From Pseudomonas shahriarae (GTDB lineage Bacteria > Pseudomonadota > Gammaproteobacteria > Pseudomonadales > Pseudomonadaceae), in the NCBI RefSeq assembly GCF_014268455.2, contig NZ_CP077085.1, positions 806,001 through 870,000 of the forward strand: a stretch of DNA of 64,000 nucleotides, in the 5' to 3' direction. The number at the start of each line of letters is the position of its first letter. The stretch's first letter is position 1. Below the pieces are notes generated by a model. It searched no databases, had not been told where the DNA came from, and saw only the letters and a program-made list of their open reading frames with translations. Shown one piece after another: positions 18,106-27,237 of the stretch. Position numbers and translations under genes: made by a program.

Positions 18106-19607
18106 CAGTCGATCACCCGTCCTTTCAGTGCGAAGAGTCCTTGCGGGCGTTTCTGGATAAACAGAATGATCAGCGCGAGGATCAGGATCTTGCCGAGTAC
18201 GGCACCGATCTGCGGTTCGAGAATCTTGTTGGCGATCCCCAGGCCAAAGGCGGCCATGACGCTGCCGGCCAACTGGCCGACCCCGCCGAGCACCACCACC
18301 AGGAACGAGTCGATGATGTAGCTCTGGCCCAGGTCCGGGCCGACGTTGCCGATCTGGCTCAGGGCCACGCCACCTAAGCCGGCGATACCCGAGCCGAGGC
18401 CAAAGGCGAGCATGTCCACACGCCCGGTGGGCACGCCGCAGCAGGCGGCCATGTTGCGGTTCTGGGTCACGGCACGCACGTTGAGGCCCAGGCGGGTCTT
18501 GTTCAGCAGCAGCCAGGTCAGCACCACCACGCACAACGCAAAGCCGATGATCACGATGCGGTTGTACGGCAGCACCAGGTTGGGCAGCACCTGGATCCCG
18601 CCCGACAGCCAGGCCGGGTTGGCCACTTCGACGTTCTGTGCACCGAACAGCAGGCGCACCAGTTGGATCAGCATCAGGCTGATGCCCCAGGTGGCGAGCA
18701 AGGTTTCCAGGGGGCGGCCGTAGAGGTGACGGATCACCGTGCGTTCCAGGGCCATGCCGATGCCGGCGGTGACAAAAAACGCCACCGGCAGCGCGATCAG
18801 CGGGTAGAACTCGATTGCCTGGGGCATGTAGCGCTGCATCAGCAACTGCACCACGTAGGTGGAGTAGGCACCGAGCATCAACATCTCGCCGTGGGCCATG
18901 TTGATCACCCCGAGCAAGCCGAAGGTGATCGCCAGGCCCAGGGCCGCCAGCAGCAGGATCGAACCCAGGGACATGCCGCTGAAGGCTTGCCCGAGGATCT
19001 CGCCCACCAGCAACTTGCGCTTGACCTGGGCCAGGCTGGTTTCGGCGGCGGTGTGCACCCCGGCATCGGTTTCCACGCCGGGCGCCAGCAAGGCTTCCAG
19101 GCGCGTGCGGGCCAGCGGGTCGCCGGTGCTGCCAAGCAGGCGCACGGCAGCCAGGCGCACGGCCGGATCGGGGTCGACCAGTTGCAGGTTGGCCAGGGCC
19201 AGGCTCAGGGCACTGTGGACGTCGTCGTCGGCTTCGCTGGCGAGTTGCTGGTCGAGGAATTTCAGTTGCGCAGGCTGCGCGCTTTTTTGCAGGGTCCGCG
19301 CAGCGGCCAGGCGCACCGTGGGATCGGCGGCGAGCAGTTGTTGGCTGGCCTGCACATTATCGATCAGGCCGCGCAGGCGGTTGTTCAGGCGCACGGTCTT
19401 GGGTTCGCCGTTGACCGTGAGTTGGCCTTGTTGCAGGGCGTTGACCAACTCGATGCGCGCCGGGTCAGGCTGGGCGGCCCAGTCCTGCAACAGCTTGGCT
19501 TGTTGGCTCGGGTTGGCGGCGAGGAAGTCTTCGGCATCACCGGCGTGTGCGGCCAGGGGCAGCAACAGCAGGCAGGCCAGGAGGAAGCGGTGGAGGGCAG
19601 TGGGCAT
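18105..19607 (-). CDS. urtB: Urea ABC transporter permease UrtB
   Basis: 500 residues from the ATG at 19607; a TTG two codons earlier is too close to the AGGA ribosome site. There is a signal peptide (LLACLLLLPLAAHAGDAED), then about 190 periplasmic residues with HEAT-like helix pairs (DPDPAVRLAAVRLLGSTGDP), then a LivH-type permease domain (LAITFGLLGVINMAHGEMLMLGAYSTYVVQ). The periplasmic N-terminal extension is typical of UrtB and is absent from LivH. It pairs with UrtC in the urea channel. Confidence 0.95.
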   Translation of the reverse strand: MPTALHRFLLACLLLLPLAAHAGDAEDFLAANPSQQAKLLQDWAAQPDPARIELVNALQQGQLTVNGEPKTVRLNNRLRGLIDNVQASQQLLAADPTVRLAAARTLQKSAQPAQLKFLDQQLASEADDDVHSALSLALANLQLVDPDPAVRLAAVRLLGSTGDPLARTRLEALLAPGVETDAGVHTAAETSLAQVKRKLLVGEILGQAFSGMSLGSILLLAALGLAITFGLLGVINMAHGEMLMLGAYSTYVVQLLMQRYMPQAIEFYPLIALPVAFFVTAGIGMALERTVIRHLYGRPLETLLATWGISLMLIQLVRLLFGAQNVEVANPAWLSGGIQVLPNLVLPYNRIVIIGFALCVVVLTWLLLNKTRLGLNVRAVTQNRNMAACCGVPTGRVDMLAFGLGSGIAGLGGVALSQIGNVGPDLGQSYIIDSFLVVVLGGVGQLAGSVMAAFGLGIANKILEPQIGAVLGKILILALIILFIQKRPQGLFALKGRVID

Positions 19608-19642
19608 AAACAAATGTCCTGGTCATGCGCGGACTAGGTTTA

Positions 19643-19673
19643 TGTGGGAGCGGCGATTCGACCTGCTCCCACA
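19643..19673. repeat. Short inverted repeat (REP remnant) between urtA and urtB
   Basis: TGTGGGAGC and GCTCCCACA face each other over 13 bases in the 84-bp urtA-urtB gap. It looks like a REP reduced to its outer arms. It may also act as a partial terminator or stabiliser that keeps urtA mRNA in excess, as is common for binding-protein genes. Confidence 0.6.
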
Positions 19674-19691
19674 TTTGATCTGTGGTGCGGT

Positions 19692-20957
19692 TTAGTTGCT
19701 CTTCACCGCGTGATCCGGCTTCTTGTCATTGCCAGGGATGTACGGGCTCCACGGCTGGGCACGGATCGGCCCTTCGGTCTGCCACACCACCGAGAACTGG
19801 CCGTCGGACTGGATCTCGCCAATCATCACCGGCTTGTGCAGGTGGTGGTTGGTCTTGTCCATGGTCAGGGTGTAGCCCGACGGTGCCGCAAAAGTCTGGC
19901 CGGCCAGGGCTTCGCGCACCTTGTCGACGTCGGTGGACTTGGCTTTCTCAGCGGCCTGCGCCCACATATGGATGCCGACGTAGGTGGCTTCCATCGGGTC
20001 GTTGGTCACCGCTTTATCGGCGCCCGGCAGGTTGTGTTTCTTGGCGTAGGCTTTCCAGTCGGCGACGAACTTGGCGTTGACCGGGTTTTCTACCGACTGG
20101 AAGTAGTTCCACGCCGCCAGGTTGCCCACCAGCGGCTTGGTGTCGATGCCGCGCAGTTCTTCTTCGCCCACCGAGAACGCCACCACCGGTACCTCGGTCG
20201 CCTTCAGGCCCTGGTTGGCCAGTTCCTTGTAGAACGGCACGTTGGAGTCGCCATTGACCGTGGAGACCACGGCGGTCTTGCCGCCCGCCGAGAACTTTTT
20301 GATGTTGGCCACGATGGTCTGGTAATCGCTATGGCCGAACGGGGTGTAGACCTCTTCGATGTCCTTGTCGGCCACGCCTTTGGAATGCAGGAACGCACGC
20401 AGGATCTTGTTGGTGGTGCGCGGGTACACGTAGTCGGTGCCCAGCAGGAAGAAACGCTTGGCGCTGCCGCCTTCTTCGCTCATCAGGTATTCCACTGCCG
20501 GGATCGCCTGCTGGTTCGGCGCGGCGCCGGTGTAGAACACGTTGGGCGACATTTCTTCGCCTTCGTATTGCACCGGGTAGAACAGCAGGCCGTTGAGTTC
20601 TTCGAACACCGGCAGCACCGATTTACGCGACACCGAGGTCCAGCAGCCGAACACCACCGCGACCTTGTCCTGGGTCAGCAACTGTCGGCCCTTTTCGGCG
20701 AACAGCGGCCAGTTGGAGGCCGGGTCGACCACCACCGCTTCGAGCATCTTGCCGTTCACTCCGCCCTTGGCGTTGATCTCGTCGATGGTCATCAGCGCCA
20801 TGTCCTTGAGGGACGTTTCGGAAATGGCCATGGTCCCGGACAGCGAATGCAGGATGCCGACCTTGATGGTCTCGGCGGCCTGGACGGTCCAGGTCAGGCC
20901 CATGGCGGCAATGGATGCCGACAGAGTGAAAGCCTTGATCAAGCTGCGACGCTTCAT
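19692..20957 (-). CDS. urtA: Urea ABC transporter substrate-binding protein UrtA
   Basis: 421 residues from the ATG at 20957 (MKRRSLIKAFTLSASIAAMG), preceded by GGAG at a proper distance; a start at 20987 is possible but less likely. The Tat-like or Sec signal peptide is probably cut after TVQA. The mature part is a LivJ-type periplasmic binding protein: ETIKVGILHSLSGTMAISE, VVFGCWTSVSRKSVLPVFEE, and YLGTDYVYPRTTN-like FLLGTDYVYPRTTNKIL are UrtA marks. It captures urea for UrtBCDE. It is the first gene of the urea operon, behind a sigma-54-type promoter. Confidence 0.95.
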   Translation of the reverse strand: MKRRSLIKAFTLSASIAAMGLTWTVQAAETIKVGILHSLSGTMAISETSLKDMALMTIDEINAKGGVNGKMLEAVVVDPASNWPLFAEKGRQLLTQDKVAVVFGCWTSVSRKSVLPVFEELNGLLFYPVQYEGEEMSPNVFYTGAAPNQQAIPAVEYLMSEEGGSAKRFFLLGTDYVYPRTTNKILRAFLHSKGVADKDIEEVYTPFGHSDYQTIVANIKKFSAGGKTAVVSTVNGDSNVPFYKELANQGLKATEVPVVAFSVGEEELRGIDTKPLVGNLAAWNYFQSVENPVNAKFVADWKAYAKKHNLPGADKAVTNDPMEATYVGIHMWAQAAEKAKSTDVDKVREALAGQTFAAPSGYTLTMDKTNHHLHKPVMIGEIQSDGQFSVVWQTEGPIRAQPWSPYIPGNDKKPDHAVKSN

Positions 20958-21018
20958 GGTGCGATCTCCAGAACTGATTATTTTCATGAGGGCAGATAGG
21001 GGCATTGCTGGAGCGTTT

Positions 21019-21032
21019 GCAAAGGCTGTGCC
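21019..21032 (-). promoter_or_regulatory. Candidate sigma-54 promoter of the urea operon
   Basis: Read on the minus strand, AGGCACAGCCTTTGCAA gives GG-N10-GC with the -24 element GGCAC and -12 element TTTGC, close to the sigma-54 consensus TGGCAC-N5-TTGC. A transcript would start near 21007, about 50 bases before the urtA ATG. Sigma-54 control fits nitrogen-regulated urea use. Confidence 0.7.
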
Positions 21033-21039
21033 TAGTGCC

Positions 21040-21056
21040 TGCACCGCGCGGTTGCA
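21040..21056. promoter_or_regulatory. Candidate NtrC binding site
   Basis: TGCACC-GCGCG-GTTGCA matches the NtrC site pattern TGCACC-N5-GGTGCA with one mismatch. A further TGCACC half-site is at 21087-21092. The full site lies only about 40 bases upstream of the predicted start, closer than most NtrC enhancers, so its role is less sure than its resemblance. Confidence 0.5.
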
Positions 21057-21211
21057 GGGGCTATCGACTGGGTGGGCAAGGCACGCTGCACCAAGTGAGG
21101 GCCTGTTTTGCATGCTGGTGCGTGAGGCGCGCCCGAATAGGGCAGGGCGCGACGGCAGATAACTATCTAGCGCCCCCTGCCAGGCCGCAGCGGTGATTAT
21201 TTGGCTGGCTG

Positions 21212-21232
21212 TGTGGCCAGCGTCTGGCCACA
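21212..21232. promoter_or_regulatory. Perfect palindrome upstream of the nine-module gene
   Basis: TGTGGCCAG (21212-21220) and CTGGCCACA (21224-21232) are a perfect 9-bp inverted repeat with a 3-base loop, ending 26 bases before the ATG at 21259. It is flanked by near direct repeats GTGATTAT (21193-) and GCGATTAT (21233-). It could be an operator or a 5' leader hairpin. The rest of the 301-bp gap from 20958 holds the urtA promoter and no gene. Confidence 0.5.
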
Positions 21233-21258
21233 GCGATTATCCAATTGGAGGGGATGTC

Positions 21259-24200
21259 ATGGAGCGACCTAAACGCGGCTGGTTCGGGGGCGGTTTGCAG
21301 TCAGATGCGGTGCTGCCGCCAGTGGGGCCGGCCTTTGCCAGCATGGATGATGCGGCTCGTTATGCTCATCAGCAGATTGGTCGGCGGCGGGATGTGGAGT
21401 ACGGCGGAGTGATTCTGGAGAGCCTGGCGGATGGTTACTTTCATTCCACCGAGCCCATCGCCGGGGAGCGCAATAGTTTCGATCACTGGAAGGTACTGAA
21501 GGTCGACAGCAATGGGCAGTACCTGGCCCCGGAAGGCTATCGGTGTGTGGCCGACTACCACTCTCACCCCGATCTGTTCGATGAGTTCGAAGCCAATAAT
21601 CCGCAGTTTTCCGATCGTCAGGTCCGGGCGCTGAACGGCTTTTTTTCGGACATTGATCTGGCCATCAATATTCTGGAGCGCGGTTTTTTCTCTGCGTCCT
21701 ATCTGTCCGCTCCCGACGGCGCGCTGCTCAAGCATGTCACCAGCGGCTCGGAAGAGGAGCGCCGTTTCGGGGTCTGGCTTGATCAAAAGCTGCACTTCAA
21801 TCATGAGGACGGGATCCCCGACAACAAACCGGAAAGCCTTATCAAGAAGGTGCTCAGTGTCAGCCAACTGTCCTTTGTGGTGTCCAGTCCCTTGTGGGGC
21901 GGTTCGGTGGGCACCGTTCCCAAGCAGTGGCAGCCGTATTCACCCTTTGCTTCACACACCTACGACCTGCCTGCCTGCGGGCCTGTCCAGGCGGGACTGA
22001 CGGCTGCGTTGGCGGTGCTGCAGGCGCGCAGCCCCCAGCGGACACGGCCGGTGTTTATCCTCAAGCACGTCGACAAAGAAGACTATGTGCTGAGCGAACC
22101 CCAGGCCGATGGCGCACCGGCGCTGTCGGTTCAACAGCTCTTCCCGCGCACCCCGGATGGCAAGCGCGTGGTGCACGACCATTTTCATTGGGTCGGGGTC
22201 TATCTGGGAAAAACCCCGACGCCAGTGCGGCTCGCCGCCCTGGAACCCTGGCTGTACCGTAACTTCTTTACTCCGCTTGAGCTGGCGACCCAGCTTTATC
22301 AGGGGCACCAGGCCACGGATTTACTGGGGCCGGGGCGCCAGCTGTGGTTCTATCGCAACCTCAACGATGGCGCGTTGTTGCGATACACCTGTGGGTTTTC
22401 GGCGGCTGAGACGGAGCTTTTTCGCGTCGCGCCCAGCGGTCGGGTGGTGGATAACCAGATTGATTCGGCGCTGCTTGCCGGCACGTTGCGGCCGCGGGAT
22501 TTTGTACTGCGCGTGGCAGCGGCCGGGCATTTGGCGGTGATCCGGGCAGGGAAGATCTGGGACAAGGTTGGCCCGGTCGATGGGCACTGGCGTGCTTGTT
22601 CGTTGATTCCCAAGCCCGTCTTGAGCCCGCCTTTTGCCACGGCCGACGATGCTGCCCGCTGGGCCCACAATCGGATCGGCGAGCGGCGTGACAAGGAGTA
22701 TGGCGGCGCGGTACTGAAACAGGGCGGGCGTTATTTCGCCACTGAGCCGGTGGCCGGTGCGTCCATTCAGTTTGATTTCCGCACCATGATGGCCACCGAC
22801 GAGCATGACTACTTCATTGCACCGTCGCCCTATGACTGCCACGCCTTCTACCATTCGCATCCGGCAGGCTCCGCTGGGGAACAACAGCTGCACGAACAGT
22901 TTTCCGCCGACCAGGTCAGGGTGTTTATCAGCTTTTTCTCGTCGGCCGACCAGGCGTTTATCATCGGTAACCGCGAGTTCGCCCCGGCCCACTATCTCTC
23001 GGGGCCGGAGGGCTCTTTGCTCAAGTACATGAGCAGCGGCTCGGCAGCGGAGCAGAAGCTGCTCAAGCAACTGACCGGCGAGCTGGAGATCGAGCCATTC
23101 ACTGACTTTGAAGGGGCCATCTGGGGCTTTGCGGATGTTGGAGACCTGCGGGTGGTTTTGCCCAATCGTGTCTGGGGCGGTGCTCGCGGTCGGATATCCA
23201 GAGGCTGGCGTCTCGGCAACCCGGTCGCCCCCGCCGGCAGTGTGCAGGAACAGCCGTTCTTTACGCCGGTCGCCGGCATGGGGCATGTGGCGGCGCTGAT
23301 CGCCCTGAATAATCTCGACTCGCTGCCGCCTGCTGCATACCAGGGGTTTGTCCTCAAGCATCAGACCCGCTCGTCGTATGTCGCGACGTTACCGGTGGCG
23401 GCGGGCTCGACCCTGGCAAGCCTGTTCCCGACCCGCGCCGACGGTCAGCCGAAACTGCTCTCTAACTATCGGGTGGTCGGCGTCTACCGGAACGCACCGC
23501 GCTTCGAGCCCGGGCAATTGCCGGCCAGCGAAGCCTGGTTGTACAAGCGCTTTGCCAGCCCGGCGCTGTGGGTGGACGCCATGACTCAGGCCATCGCCAC
23601 CTTCGGCCTGCAAATCGCCGGACTGGGGTTCAAGCTGTATCTGCAGACCGCCGACAACGCGCTGCTGCATTGGCAGGTGCCGAGTGCGCAGACCGCCAAC
23701 GAACTGTTCAGCGTGGCGGGCCAGGCAGTCACCGACAACGGCAACCAGGTCGCCTTGCTCGATGGCTCGCTGACCCCGCGCGAGTTCGTGCGCCGGGTCA
23801 TCCGCGCTGGGGAGTTGGTGGTGCTTCAGCAGGGCGGGTTATGGAACGTCCTGGGGCCGATGCATGACCTTGAGCAACTGCCGTTGGGCTCGGGCGCCAT
23901 GGTGCTCAGTGCCTCGTTCCTGACGGCCGATGACGCCGCACGCCATGCCCACGAGAAGATCGGCTTTCGCCGTGGGACCGCTCTGGGTGGCTACCTCCTC
24001 AAGAAGACCGACGGGCGGTTTGTGTTCACTGATCCGGTGAGCATCCACGGTGACGGCTTTGCCTCCGACCTGCTGCTGCCGACACAGGGCAGTGGCTTGC
24101 TGGTGCCCCCGGCGGGTTATGAAATTCATGCCCGCTACGCGTCCCATGCGGCTTTGTCCTTGAGTGACCTGGGGCGCCAGCGGCGTCTTGGCTGGACCCT

Positions 24201-27186
24201 TGCCGACCTGGAGGTGAATATCACGATGTTCTCGGACAGGGAGATCCGCTCGGTGATCGAGTCCCGGCAGCCGGCCTATCTGAGCGGGTCGCCGAACAAC
24301 CTGATCGGCTACACCCCCAGTGGCTCGGCCAATGAATTGCTGGTGCTCAACAACACCACCCGCGAGCCGGGCCAGCATGGGTATTTCGAACGGTTGGAAA
24401 GCGGCAAGCTCAAGCCCGTGGACATTGTCAGCCGCCTGGCGGAGGCGGGCAATCTGCAGGTGCTGATTCGCAGCCAGTTGTGGGGGCCGCGTGGCAAGGT
24501 CTACAACGACTGGACGCCCAACTTCGAGTACGCCGAAGTGGCTCTGCAAGCCCCGGCGTTTGGTGCGATTTTCAACAGCCAGGACGCGGCGGCACTCAAC
24601 GCCCACGTTCGCTGGTACGGCAGGAACCTGGATGCCCAGGGAGGGGCGGCCTACATCCTCAAACACCCACAACGCGATGAATTCGTGGTCAGTGAACTGT
24701 TGCCGGTCAAGCCGGACGGGCGTTGGTTGAGTGATTCCACCCGAGGCGCCGGGTATCTGGCCGGTGGCGATTTCGCCAAGGGGTTTGTCCTGGTGGGCCT
24801 GCTGTATTCACAGCAATGGCTGCCCGTGGGGCTATCCACGACAGAGGCCTGGCTGACGAGTTTTTTTGTCACGCCCGAGGTGTTGTTGCGTGCTGAAGAG
24901 GATGCCCGGAATTTACCGCGGTCTTCCACCACTCCCGTGCTGCCGGTGTATTTTTCGACGTTGGACGGGGCCTTGCTGCGGTATCAGCCCCAGGCTTCGT
25001 CATTGCTCAAGCAGAGTAGTGGCGGGGACGGTGTGACGATCCAGGGCATGAGCCTGCGCAATGGCTCCCTGGATACCCGCCGCTATATTTCGCTGATTGC
25101 CAAGGCCGGAGACTTGCGGGTGTTGTACAGCAGCCAGTGCTGGGACCGACGGGGCCCGGTGAGCGAAAACGCTGTGTTATGGCGGCCCTATAGGAACTTT
25201 ATCCGTCGTCGCCTGGGGCCGGCTTTCCAGGAGCAGGATGATGCGGTGCGGCATGTGCGCTCGCAGCTGAGCAATCACGATAACGGAGGGATGGGGGGGG
25301 TGATCCTCAAACGCCCTGACGGCCTGTTCGTGGCGACCGAACCGTTGAGGGTGCCTCGGGAAGATTTCGATCCCAAGTGGATCCTGCCGGATGAAGTGGT
25401 CGCCTCCGGGGGCTTTCCGGCGGGACACACGATTGTCGCGCGCTACCGCACCAGCCCGGTGCGGGAGTTGCCGTTTGCTCTGGAGGTCACGCAAAAAAAC
25501 GTCTATCGCAACATGCTCTCCACCCGGGTGATCAGTTCATCGTTGCAGTCCCCGGACACGCGCCTGACCCGTGAGTATCTATTGGGCAGTGACGGCTGTG
25601 TGCTCAGTTACACCCGAAGCCATACAGTCCTGGAGGATGAGCTGAAAAAGGCCTTGCTGCCGTTGAAGCTCGAACGGGCGGAACTGTTGGATAACCTTGT
25701 CGAGCGCCAGATGCGCGATGGCACGCTGACCCCGGTCGAGTTTGTTTCCCGGTTGGGCCAGGCCGGTGTATTGCGGGTCGTGGAGGGGAGCCAGGTGTGG
25801 GGTCTGCCCCGCAGGATCAGCACCCCGTTCATTGCCAACCTCGACCGACCTGAGCCGTTATTGATCAGGAACTCGCTGGCCGATCCGCCGTTCAGCCCGG
25901 TCTTCACTCAGGAACAGGATGCCGTGCGCTATGCCCATGAGCACTGCAGGCACGGCGAAAGCCTGCAGTTCGGCTACATCTTCAAGTCGCACAGATCGGG
26001 GCATTACATGGTCAGTCTGCCGCTGGTGCGCCAGAGCTATCGCGACTACAACCAGGTTTTCCCCCAGGGCCTGTTTCCCCAGGGCTATACGCTCGAAGGT
26101 TTCTACCTCTGTGCTACCCGGGAGGTTCTGACAGCGGAGGATGACCCGTTGCATCAGGCGTTCTTTCTGCCCTCGGATATTGATACGGGGATACGCTTCT
26201 CCATTCACGGGCTCAAGGACAAAAAACTAACGTTTTACCTGTCGTGCCTGGACGGCGCGCTGCTCAGGTATCAGTACCTTGGCACTGATGAGCAACTGGA
26301 CACCCTGAGCACGCTACAGACCCTGCGTTTGCAGCTACTGCAGGGGGGCGCCCGCATGCTCGACTACGTGCGCAGCCTGATTGCCCGAGGCAATCTGGAT
26401 ATATTGATCGAGGGCCGTGTCTGGTCCGGCACTGTGCGGGTCGCCGCCGATTGGCGACCCGGTACGGGGGAAGGCTTTTTTGCAACCTGGCAGGCTTGTG
26501 GCCCGCTCTTTTCCCTTGCCGACGATGCAGCGCGCGCCATCCATCGCAGGCTCGCGCCGTATCGGGGGCGGGAGTACCTGGCCGCCGTATTGGGCAACCC
26601 CACGCGCACCTCGTTTGTCGGAACGCAACCATTGGCGGCCGGGCTCGATACGGCGCAGCAACTGGCACTTTTCTACACGGGGCCCGACGGGCCGGTACAG
26701 CCTCTGGTACAGCCGGTGGGCCGCCCGGTGCCGTTACCCGTGTTCCCGTCGCGCTATGAAGTGGTCGCTGCCCAGCTTGTCTATAAAAGCATGCCGTCTA
26801 CTCAAAGCAGTGATCCCAAGGAACAGAGGCTGATCAATAACTTTGTCGGCCCGACCCTCCTCGGATTCTATCTGCGCGTGGTACGTGCCCATGCGCAACG
26901 GCCAGCCAGCGTTTATCTGTCGGTTCGCGAAGGGGCGCTCCTCAAATACATCCCGAGTTTTTCCAGGATGGAAGAGGAGGTCATGGTGTTGGGCACCGGT
27001 CTTCAGCCCAGTGTCTTTTTGAAACGCGTGACCAGTAGCGGTGAGCTTTTTGTACTGGAGCGGGATGCGTTATGGCGGTACGAGGGACGCCTGTCAGACG
27101 CTCAGGTCGATACCCGCGACGACACGCAAACCGAAGAAATCCAGATGGATGAAGCGTTGAGGATACGCGACCGCGATGAGTTGTAA
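21259..27186 (+). CDS. Giant protein of nine tandem DUF4329-like modules
   Basis: 1975 residues from the ATG at 21259, which has GGAGGGG just upstream; an in-frame start at 21193 would run through the palindrome. No signal peptide or membrane segment is seen. The chain is nine diverged modules of about 200-220 residues, beginning near bases 21331, 21950, 22624, 23250, 23905, 24550, 25215, 25880 and 26495. A typical module has a DDAARxAH helix, a GGVIL...YFxTEP beta pair, a (Y)HSH or VGVY strand, a YLS-x-DGALLKY hairpin followed by SGSxxE, then LxPxxFVxRVxxAGxLxVL and a final W-G-x-x-G segment. The pattern resembles DUF4329, a domain known from RHS-type polymorphic toxins. YHSH is intact in modules 1 (His101, His103) and 3 (His532, His534) and decayed elsewhere. 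Function unknown; the DUF4329 link should be tested by profile search. Confidence 0.9.
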   Translation: MERPKRGWFGGGLQSDAVLPPVGPAFASMDDAARYAHQQIGRRRDVEYGGVILESLADGYFHSTEPIAGERNSFDHWKVLKVDSNGQYLAPEGYRCVADYHSHPDLFDEFEANNPQFSDRQVRALNGFFSDIDLAINILERGFFSASYLSAPDGALLKHVTSGSEEERRFGVWLDQKLHFNHEDGIPDNKPESLIKKVLSVSQLSFVVSSPLWGGSVGTVPKQWQPYSPFASHTYDLPACGPVQAGLTAALAVLQARSPQRTRPVFILKHVDKEDYVLSEPQADGAPALSVQQLFPRTPDGKRVVHDHFHWVGVYLGKTPTPVRLAALEPWLYRNFFTPLELATQLYQGHQATDLLGPGRQLWFYRNLNDGALLRYTCGFSAAETELFRVAPSGRVVDNQIDSALLAGTLRPRDFVLRVAAAGHLAVIRAGKIWDKVGPVDGHWRACSLIPKPVLSPPFATADDAARWAHNRIGERRDKEYGGAVLKQGGRYFATEPVAGASIQFDFRTMMATDEHDYFIAPSPYDCHAFYHSHPAGSAGEQQLHEQFSADQVRVFISFFSSADQAFIIGNREFAPAHYLSGPEGSLLKYMSSGSAAEQKLLKQLTGELEIEPFTDFEGAIWGFADVGDLRVVLPNRVWGGARGRISRGWRLGNPVAPAGSVQEQPFFTPVAGMGHVAALIALNNLDSLPPAAYQGFVLKHQTRSSYVATLPVAAGSTLASLFPTRADGQPKLLSNYRVVGVYRNAPRFEPGQLPASEAWLYKRFASPALWVDAMTQAIATFGLQIAGLGFKLYLQTADNALLHWQVPSAQTANELFSVAGQAVTDNGNQVALLDGSLTPREFVRRVIRAGELVVLQQGGLWNVLGPMHDLEQLPLGSGAMVLSASFLTADDAARHAHEKIGFRRGTALGGYLLKKTDGRFVFTDPVSIHGDGFASDLLLPTQGSGLLVPPAGYEIHARYASHAALSLSDLGRQRRLGWTLADLEVNITMFSDREIRSVIESRQPAYLSGSPNNLIGYTPSGSANELLVLNNTTREPGQHGYFERLESGKLKPVDIVSRLAEAGNLQVLIRSQLWGPRGKVYNDWTPNFEYAEVALQAPAFGAIFNSQDAAALNAHVRWYGRNLDAQGGAAYILKHPQRDEFVVSELLPVKPDGRWLSDSTRGAGYLAGGDFAKGFVLVGLLYSQQWLPVGLSTTEAWLTSFFVTPEVLLRAEEDARNLPRSSTTPVLPVYFSTLDGALLRYQPQASSLLKQSSGGDGVTIQGMSLRNGSLDTRRYISLIAKAGDLRVLYSSQCWDRRGPVSENAVLWRPYRNFIRRRLGPAFQEQDDAVRHVRSQLSNHDNGGMGGVILKRPDGLFVATEPLRVPREDFDPKWILPDEVVASGGFPAGHTIVARYRTSPVRELPFALEVTQKNVYRNMLSTRVISSSLQSPDTRLTREYLLGSDGCVLSYTRSHTVLEDELKKALLPLKLERAELLDNLVERQMRDGTLTPVEFVSRLGQAGVLRVVEGSQVWGLPRRISTPFIANLDRPEPLLIRNSLADPPFSPVFTQEQDAVRYAHEHCRHGESLQFGYIFKSHRSGHYMVSLPLVRQSYRDYNQVFPQGLFPQGYTLEGFYLCATREVLTAEDDPLHQAFFLPSDIDTGIRFSIHGLKDKKLTFYLSCLDGALLRYQYLGTDEQLDTLSTLQTLRLQLLQGGARMLDYVRSLIARGNLDILIEGRVWSGTVRVAADWRPGTGEGFFATWQACGPLFSLADDAARAIHRRLAPYRGREYLAAVLGNPTRTSFVGTQPLAAGLDTAQQLALFYTGPDGPVQPLVQPVGRPVPLPVFPSRYEVVAAQLVYKSMPSTQSSDPKEQRLINNFVGPTLLGFYLRVVRAHAQRPASVYLSVREGALLKYIPSFSRMEEEVMVLGTGLQPSVFLKRVTSSGELFVLERDALWRYEGRLSDAQVDTRDDTQTEEIQMDEALRIRDRDEL

Positions 27187-27237
27187 GGGCGAGGGTCACC
27201 TGCCGATACGCCGCCGGTCGATGAGTGTTGAGGAGGC

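Noticed and set aside
21193..21258. Extended start of the giant protein at 21193
   Set aside because: The extension would translate the palindromic element and has no ribosome site, while GGAGGGG precedes the ATG at 21259.
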